The notes below the pieces were generated by a model. The model was not told the origin of the DNA. It searched no databases and saw only the letters and a list, made by a program, of their open reading frames with translations. A stretch of DNA of 10,523 bases from assembly GCA_964639525.1 (NCBI GenBank), contig CAZXDS010000122.1, positions 1 to 10,523 on the forward strand, in the 5' to 3' direction. Numbering within the stretch: position 1 is the stretch's first letter; every line of letters begins with the position of its first letter. Both the position numbers and the translations under genes were made by a program. Below are positions 6,724 to 10,523 of the stretch, piece after piece. Source of the stretch: CAZXDS01 sp964639525 (GTDB lineage: Bacteria > Bacteroidota > Ignavibacteria > Ignavibacteriales > Melioribacteraceae).

Positions 6724-7353
6724 TTAATCGTGAAATTTCTTTTCTCCTGCTTTAACGGCAAAATTCAAATGGTCTTCCTTTGTAGGAATTGCACATGAAT
6801 ATGCAGAACTATAAGAGCAGTAAGGATTGTATGCTTTGTTAAAATCAATTGTGTAAACAAAATTAGAATCATTATTCAATTCAAAGTTCAGATATCTGCC
6901 GACACCGTAAGTTTCTTTGTTTGTGGTTTCATCAGTGAACCAAATACCGTAATAATTATTGCCGTTACCGGTTTCGCTTTTATAAACATTTAGTTTTCGC
7001 ATTTTATTTTGATAGTTAAAATTTAAGTAACCAAATCTTACGGTTTGTCTTGCTTCTCCTTTTGTGCCGTATATAGTCAAAGTATCTGTCGAGATATAAG
7101 CATGAAATTTGCTATGAAAAATAAAAGTCGTGTCAACATCAAAATATTTTAACGGATGAAATTCAACTTTCTTTTTGTAGTTAAAAGGGGAATTATCAGC
7201 AAATTCCATTAACGAATCTTGATGTGCTCTTTCACTTTGGATAGATTCAATATATTTTTCTATTTTCGGGGAATATGATTTACCACATGAAATAGAAAAT
7301 AATATTATCAGTAATAATATTATTGATAATTTAAGTTTGTAAGAGATTGTCAT
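6724..7353 (-). CDS. DUF1684 family lipoprotein
   Basis: This 209-residue predicted lipoprotein starts with a short basic stretch and a hydrophobic segment (about 9-20), then 'FSISC'. C23 is the likely lipidated cysteine, although Ser at -3 makes a non-ideal lipobox. The mature part matches the pattern I recall for DUF1684: 'PLKYF' (67-71), a beta-rich middle, 'KETYGVGRYLNFE' (146-158), then 'DFNKAYNPYCSYSSAYSCAIP' (170-190) with C179 and C187, and a final 'AGEK'. The family has no established function as far as I know. It lies 47 bp after mutS and 18 bp before aroF on the same strand. This suggests co-transcription with aroF-tyrA, although no biochemical link to aromatic synthesis is visible. 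No Shine-Dalgarno precedes the ATG, only an A/T-rich leader. Confidence 0.82.
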   Translation of the reverse strand: MTISYKLKLSIILLLIILFSISCGKSYSPKIEKYIESIQSERAHQDSLMEFADNSPFNYKKKVEFHPLKYFDVDTTFIFHSKFHAYISTDTLTIYGTKGEARQTVRFGYLNFNYQNKMRKLNVYKSETGNGNNYYGIWFTDETTNKETYGVGRYLNFELNNDSNFVYTIDFNKAYNPYCSYSSAYSCAIPTKEDHLNFAVKAGEKKFHD

Positions 7354-7375
7354 TTTATTAATTTTAGATAATAAT

Positions 7376-7426
7376 AAAAGAAAGTTAAAAAAAATTAAGA
7401 CTACTTATTATCTTTAACTTTCTTTT
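7376..7426 (-). terminator. 14-bp inverted repeat spanning the end of mutS
   Basis: AAAAGAAAGTTAAA (7376-7389) is the exact reverse complement of 7413-7426, leaving a 23-nt loop. On the - strand the first arm encodes part of the last Lys/Val-rich codons of mutS, the loop holds its TAG stop, and the second arm ends in TTTT. The stem has only two G-C pairs. It may be a weak terminator, attenuator or 3'-end-stabilising hairpin between mutS and the lipoprotein gene. Confidence 0.4.
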
Positions 7427-10010
7427 TTAGTTCGTTTAATTTATTTAATGCTTCAATCGGCGTAATTGAATCAATTGAAATATCATTTATTTCATTTCGC
7501 AAATCATCGGTTTTAATATCGAACAATTCAATTTGATAATCATCACGTTTAATCTTAGAGGTTCTTGCTTTTTTAACTTCAACAGGAGTAAGCTCTTTGT
7601 CTTCGAGATTAAAAAGAATTTCTTTTGCTCTATTTGTAACATACTTTGGTAATCCCGCCATTTGAGCGACTTGAATCCCGTAACTGTGATCAGCTCCGCC
7701 TGAAGAAACTTTATGAAGAAAAATCACCTTGTCGTTAATTTCCCGTACCTCAACTTTAAAATTTTTAATTCTTTGAAATAAGTTAGACATTTCATTTAAT
7801 TCGTGATAGTGTGTTGCAAACAAGGTTTTGGCGGCAACGGTTCTGCTTTCGTGAAGATATTCCGTAATTGCCCATGCGATTGAAATTCCATCAAACGTAC
7901 TTGTTCCCCTGCCAATTTCATCAAGAAGTACTAAACTTTTATTCGTAGCATTATTTAAAATATTTGCTGCTTCCTGCATTTCTACAAGGAAAGTTGATTC
8001 TCCCGCAGAGATATTATCGCTTGCACCAACGCGAGTATAAATCTTGTCAACAATTCCAATTTTAGCTTCTTTTGCAGGAACAAATGAACCGATTTGTGCC
8101 AGCATAACAATCAAACCAATTTGTCTTAAATATACGGATTTGCCAGCCATGTTAGGTCCGGTTAAAATAATAATTTGATTTTCGGAGTTAGACAGCAAAC
8201 AATTATTGCCGGCAAACTTTTCTCCGGCTGGAAGTATCCGTTCAACAACAGGATGCCTTCCGTCCGTGATATCAATTACGTCTGTTTCATTAATTTCCGG
8301 CTTGATGTAATGATATTCCTCCGCACAGGCTGCAAAAGAAATATAACAATCAAGCATTGCAATTAGTCGAGCGTTGGCTTGTATTGTAAGAGTTTCGGCG
8401 GCAATACTCTTTCTAATATCATCAAATATTTTATATTCAAGTTCTGCAATTTTCTCTTCGGCATTTAATATTTTGTCTTCATATTCTTTCAACGCCGGAG
8501 TAATATATCGTTCGCTGTTTACAAGTGTTTGCTTGCGTTCGTAATATTCGGGTACTTTATTTTTGTGAGTATTGCTAATTTCGATGTAATAGCCAAATAC
8601 TTTGTTGTAGCTTACTTTTAATGAAGGAATTTTTGCTTTCTCTCTTTCGGATCGCTGTAAATTGGCAATCCAATTTTTTGCATTTCCTGAAATATCACGA
8701 ATTTCATCCAAATTTTTATTAAACCCTGAACGAATAATTCCGCCGTCATTTAAGTTAATTGGTGGAGAATCAATTATTGCCAATTCAATTTTTTCAACGA
8801 GGTTTTCTAATTCTTCGAGTCGGTTATTTAATTTAGCAATAACTTCATTATTCGATAAATCAAGCAATTGTTTTAGCAATGGAATTTTTTTAAGTGAAGT
8901 TTTTATTAAAACAACTTCGCGCGGATTAGCTCTTCCGGTGCACACTTTGGAAATCAATCTTTCCAAGTCGCCAATTTCTTTCAATTCCGAAGCAAGATTC
9001 TCCCTAAGGGTTTGATTGATTGTAAATTCTGCAATTGCACTTTGCCGCTGTAATATAGGTTCAATTTTAATCAGCGGTGCGGAAACCCATTGTTTTAACA
9101 GTCTTCCACCCATAGCAGTATTTGTTTTATCCAATATTGAAATTAATGAGCCTTCTCTGTTGCCGTCCTGCATTGTATTTGAAATTTCAAGATTTCTTTT
9201 TGTAGCATAATCAAGAAGCATATAATCAGAAGGATTATAAATAGAAATTTTATTTAAATGCGAAAGATTTTGTTTTTGAGTCTCTTTTAAGTAACTGAGA
9301 ATGGCACCAGCCGCAATAATCCCAAACTGTAATTTCTCAATTCCAAAACCTTTTAATGTTTTAGTCTTAAATTGATTAAGTAAAAGATCAATAGCATAAT
9401 CACGCTGAAATATCCACTCGTCAATTCTTGTAATTCTACTGTTAGGACTAAACTTAGTAATAATCGGTTCAAGAATGTCCTTCTGATTTTTAGAAATAAT
9501 TATTTCCGTAGCATTGATTAAGCTAAATTGATTTTGAAGTTGTGATTGGAGGACTTCATAAGTATAAAATTCGCCGGTTGAAATATCTGCAAATGAAATT
9601 CCCACGTGTTCATCACGCAGAAAAATAGAAGCGAGGTAGTTGTTTTTTTTATAATCGAGCAGTTTATCCGAAAATGCCACACCGGGAGTAACAACCTCTA
9701 CAACTTCACGTTTTACAATACCTTTAGCAAATTTAGGGTTTTCAACCTGTTCGCAAATTGCAACTCTGTAGCCGGCTTTTACAAGTTTCGGTAAATAAGT
9801 GTCAATTGCATGATGCGGAAAACCGGCAAGGGGAACAGCTCCGGCTTTTCCATTTGAACGTTTAGTTAAAGTTATACCGAGTACCTTGGACGCAGTTTTG
9901 GCATCGTCAAGAAAAGTTTCAAAAAAATCACCGACCCGAAAAAGCACAATTGTGTCGGGATAATCGTTTTTTACTTTGTTGTATTGCGTCATTAAAGGTG
10001 TAACTGACAT
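7401..10010 (-). CDS. mutS: DNA mismatch repair protein MutS
   Basis: This ATPase recognises mismatches and recruits MutL. At 869 residues it is full length for bacterial MutS1. The mismatch-reading Phe-x-Glu is present in 'FRVGDFFETF' (F29, E31). Connector, lever and clamp regions follow, with 'VFGYYIEISN' (471-480) typical of the clamp. The ATPase domain has Walker A GPNMAGKS (618-625), the 'ESTFLVEM' loop (671-678), Walker B 'LVLLDEIGRGTSTFDG' (693-708; D697, E698) and 'FATHYHEL' (731-738). The tail carries QIELF (826-830), which fits the beta-clamp-binding consensus, and a final helical segment 'PIEALNKLNELKKKV' like that used in oligomerisation. The ATG at 10010 yields the standard 'TPLMTQY' start. 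No Shine-Dalgarno is apparent. It is the first intact gene of the - strand run, and I see no sign of truncation or inactivation. Confidence 0.98.
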   Translation of the reverse strand: MSVTPLMTQYNKVKNDYPDTIVLFRVGDFFETFLDDAKTASKVLGITLTKRSNGKAGAVPLAGFPHHAIDTYLPKLVKAGYRVAICEQVENPKFAKGIVKREVVEVVTPGVAFSDKLLDYKKNNYLASIFLRDEHVGISFADISTGEFYTYEVLQSQLQNQFSLINATEIIISKNQKDILEPIITKFSPNSRITRIDEWIFQRDYAIDLLLNQFKTKTLKGFGIEKLQFGIIAAGAILSYLKETQKQNLSHLNKISIYNPSDYMLLDYATKRNLEISNTMQDGNREGSLISILDKTNTAMGGRLLKQWVSAPLIKIEPILQRQSAIAEFTINQTLRENLASELKEIGDLERLISKVCTGRANPREVVLIKTSLKKIPLLKQLLDLSNNEVIAKLNNRLEELENLVEKIELAIIDSPPINLNDGGIIRSGFNKNLDEIRDISGNAKNWIANLQRSEREKAKIPSLKVSYNKVFGYYIEISNTHKNKVPEYYERKQTLVNSERYITPALKEYEDKILNAEEKIAELEYKIFDDIRKSIAAETLTIQANARLIAMLDCYISFAACAEEYHYIKPEINETDVIDITDGRHPVVERILPAGEKFAGNNCLLSNSENQIIILTGPNMAGKSVYLRQIGLIVMLAQIGSFVPAKEAKIGIVDKIYTRVGASDNISAGESTFLVEMQEAANILNNATNKSLVLLDEIGRGTSTFDGISIAWAITEYLHESRTVAAKTLFATHYHELNEMSNLFQRIKNFKVEVREINDKVIFLHKVSSGGADHSYGIQVAQMAGLPKYVTNRAKEILFNLEDKELTPVEVKKARTSKIKRDDYQIELFDIKTDDLRNEINDISIDSITPIEALNKLNELKKKVKDNK

Positions 10011-10053
10011 AAGCTAAAATATTATGATTAAAACTATAAAGTTAAGAAAAATA

Positions 10054-10088
10054 TAATTGATAATTGATAATTGGGAATTGACAATTGG
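10054..10088. repeat. five imperfect 7-bp tandem repeats upstream of mutS
   Basis: The units read TAATTGA, TAATTGA, TAATTGG, GAATTGA and CAATTGG in a continuous array, all sharing the core AATTG. They end 44 bp before the mutS start codon, where the mutS promoter or leader would be. The array resembles the heptamer short tandem repeats known from intergenic regions of some bacteria. Confidence 0.75.
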
Positions 10089-10115
10089 TTTTGAAAAAGG
10101 ATTCTGTTTGTATTT

Positions 10116-10385
10116 TTAGAAGATGTAAGAAAAATTAAGTTGAAGAACTTTTATCTCATGCACATTTGCAAAAGGATTCTCCGTATCGGTTGCGTAATTC
10201 TCATTAATTAGAGATTTTGACTTATAAAGAATTTCTATCTTCAAAGGTATTCCTAATATCTTACTGCGTGATAAAGATATAGCAAAGAAAATGCCGAGTT
10301 TGGAATCATCATTATGAAAAATTTTTCCGGTTGTTAATCCGGTTTTCTCCCTTCTGAATTTGTCGAATGTTACAGCGATTCGGGG
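10116..10385 (-). pseudogene. C-terminal remnant of an outer-membrane beta-barrel protein gene
   Basis: Reading the - strand from 10385 gives 89 sense codons ending in TAA (10116-10118), bounded upstream by an in-frame TGA (10386-10388). There is no ATG, and no GTG or TTG in the first half, so it cannot be an ordinary complete gene. The product looks like real protein. Alternating strands such as 'KLGIFFAISLSR' and 'LGIPLKIEILYKSKSL' are separated by a short turn, a polar loop 'NENYATDTENPF' follows, and the last strand 'EIKVLQLNFSYIF' ends in Phe, as barrel-assembly signals do. By type it would be the last three or so strands of an outer-membrane beta-barrel (porin-like) protein. It lies 105 bp upstream of mutS on the same strand. 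The rest of the gene was presumably lost. Chance openness of an 89-codon frame is possible but the composition argues against it. Confidence 0.5.
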
Positions 10386-10426
10386 TCAAAATTAAGATTA
10401 CAAAAAACAACACGTTAAGAGTATAT

Positions 10427-10452
10427 AAAAAAATATTTCGGCAAAGACCGAA
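10427..10452 (-). terminator. candidate intrinsic terminator on the - strand
   Basis: On the - strand TTCGG (rev. comp. of 10448-10452) pairs with CCGAA (rev. comp. of 10437-10441) around a 6-nt loop. After ATA it runs into seven T residues (10433-10427). The stem is short but three of its five pairs are G-C. It would end a transcript entering from beyond the right edge, before the beta-barrel remnant. Confidence 0.4.
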
Positions 10453-10494
10453 TCCGGCTTTCGACTGATTTTCCGATTAAATTTGCCATATTTC

Positions 10495-10523
10495 TGTAAC
10501 ACAGATTATTAATCTGTGTTACA
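10495..10523. repeat. perfect palindrome with 14-bp arms at the window edge
   Basis: TGTAACACAGATTA (10495-10508) is the exact reverse complement of 10510-10523, with a single T at the centre (10509). The element reaches the last base, so it may extend further. As RNA it would form a strong hairpin with a small loop. Candidates are a dispersed REP-like palindrome, a transcription factor operator or the end of a mobile element. Only one copy is visible. Confidence 0.75.

Larger units (their letters stand above)
10011..10523. other. gene-free right end: repeats, gene remnant, hairpins
   Basis: This stretch of about 510 bp has no intact gene. From left to right it holds the AT-rich mutS leader, a heptamer array (10054-10088), the remnant of an outer-membrane protein gene on the - strand (10116-10385), a pair of TCCGGTT direct repeats 12 bp apart (10326-10332 and 10338-10344, inside the remnant), a terminator-like hairpin (10427-10452) and a perfect palindrome at the edge (10495-10523). 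I could not identify a convincing mutS promoter. Confidence 0.6.

Noticed and set aside
4095..7353. A multi-gene defence or mobile system built around the GIY-YIG protein
   Set aside because: Its neighbours are housekeeping biosynthesis and secretion-cargo genes. There is no helicase, methyltransferase, integrase or toxin-antitoxin partner.
8662..9015. A 117-codon open frame on the + strand inside mutS
   Set aside because: It is antisense to a highly conserved part of mutS and its translation has no recognisable protein features. It is a shadow frame.
10440..10490. A short - strand ATG frame of about 24 codons between the palindrome and the hairpin
   Set aside because: It has no ribosome site and no recognisable sequence, and the terminator-like hairpin lies within it.

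Overview
The window is an AT-rich bacterial segment of mostly ordinary chromosomal genes. It most likely comes from the Ignavibacteria or a close relative in the Bacteroidota/Chlorobiota/Calditrichota neighbourhood. The best clue is the C-terminal type IX secretion sorting domain of the exported protein at 2558-3844, whose 'YQNYPNPFNPST' motif is typical of these lineages. Several genes also lack a clear Shine-Dalgarno sequence. The assignment is an inference from sequence style, not from a marker gene.

Left part, + strand: the 3' portion of a short-chain dehydrogenase/reductase gene enters from the left edge (1-714), with a candidate intrinsic terminator overlapping its stop codon. A complete gene for an uncharacterised FAD-dependent dehydrogenase follows (788-2347). 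A 210-bp gap with a nested inverted repeat separates it from the convergent - strand genes.

Centre and right, - strand (read right to left): mutS (10010-7401), a DUF1684 lipoprotein (7353-6724), a Thermotoga-type DAHP synthase (6705-5692), prephenate dehydrogenase with an ACT domain (5686-4592), a small protein with a degenerate GIY-YIG fold (4457-4095), and an exported Asp-box repeat protein with a type IX sorting tail (3844-2558). The lipoprotein, DAHP synthase and TyrA genes are tightly packed (18 and 5 bp gaps) and are probably co-transcribed. AroF (first step of the shikimate pathway) and TyrA (tyrosine branch) form a natural tyrosine-biosynthesis pair, each with an N- or C-terminal domain suited to feedback control.

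The right-hand 500 bp has no intact gene. It holds an array of five 7-bp repeats upstream of mutS, an 89-codon open frame without a start codon that looks like the C-terminal end of an outer-membrane beta-barrel protein (a gene remnant, missed by simple ORF calling), a terminator-like hairpin on the - strand, and a perfect 14-bp-arm palindrome at the window edge.

I see no CRISPR array, phage, transposase, RNA gene or multi-gene defence system. The points most worth a second look are the loss of catalytic residues in the SDR and in the GIY-YIG protein, the beta-barrel remnant, and the intergenic palindromes.
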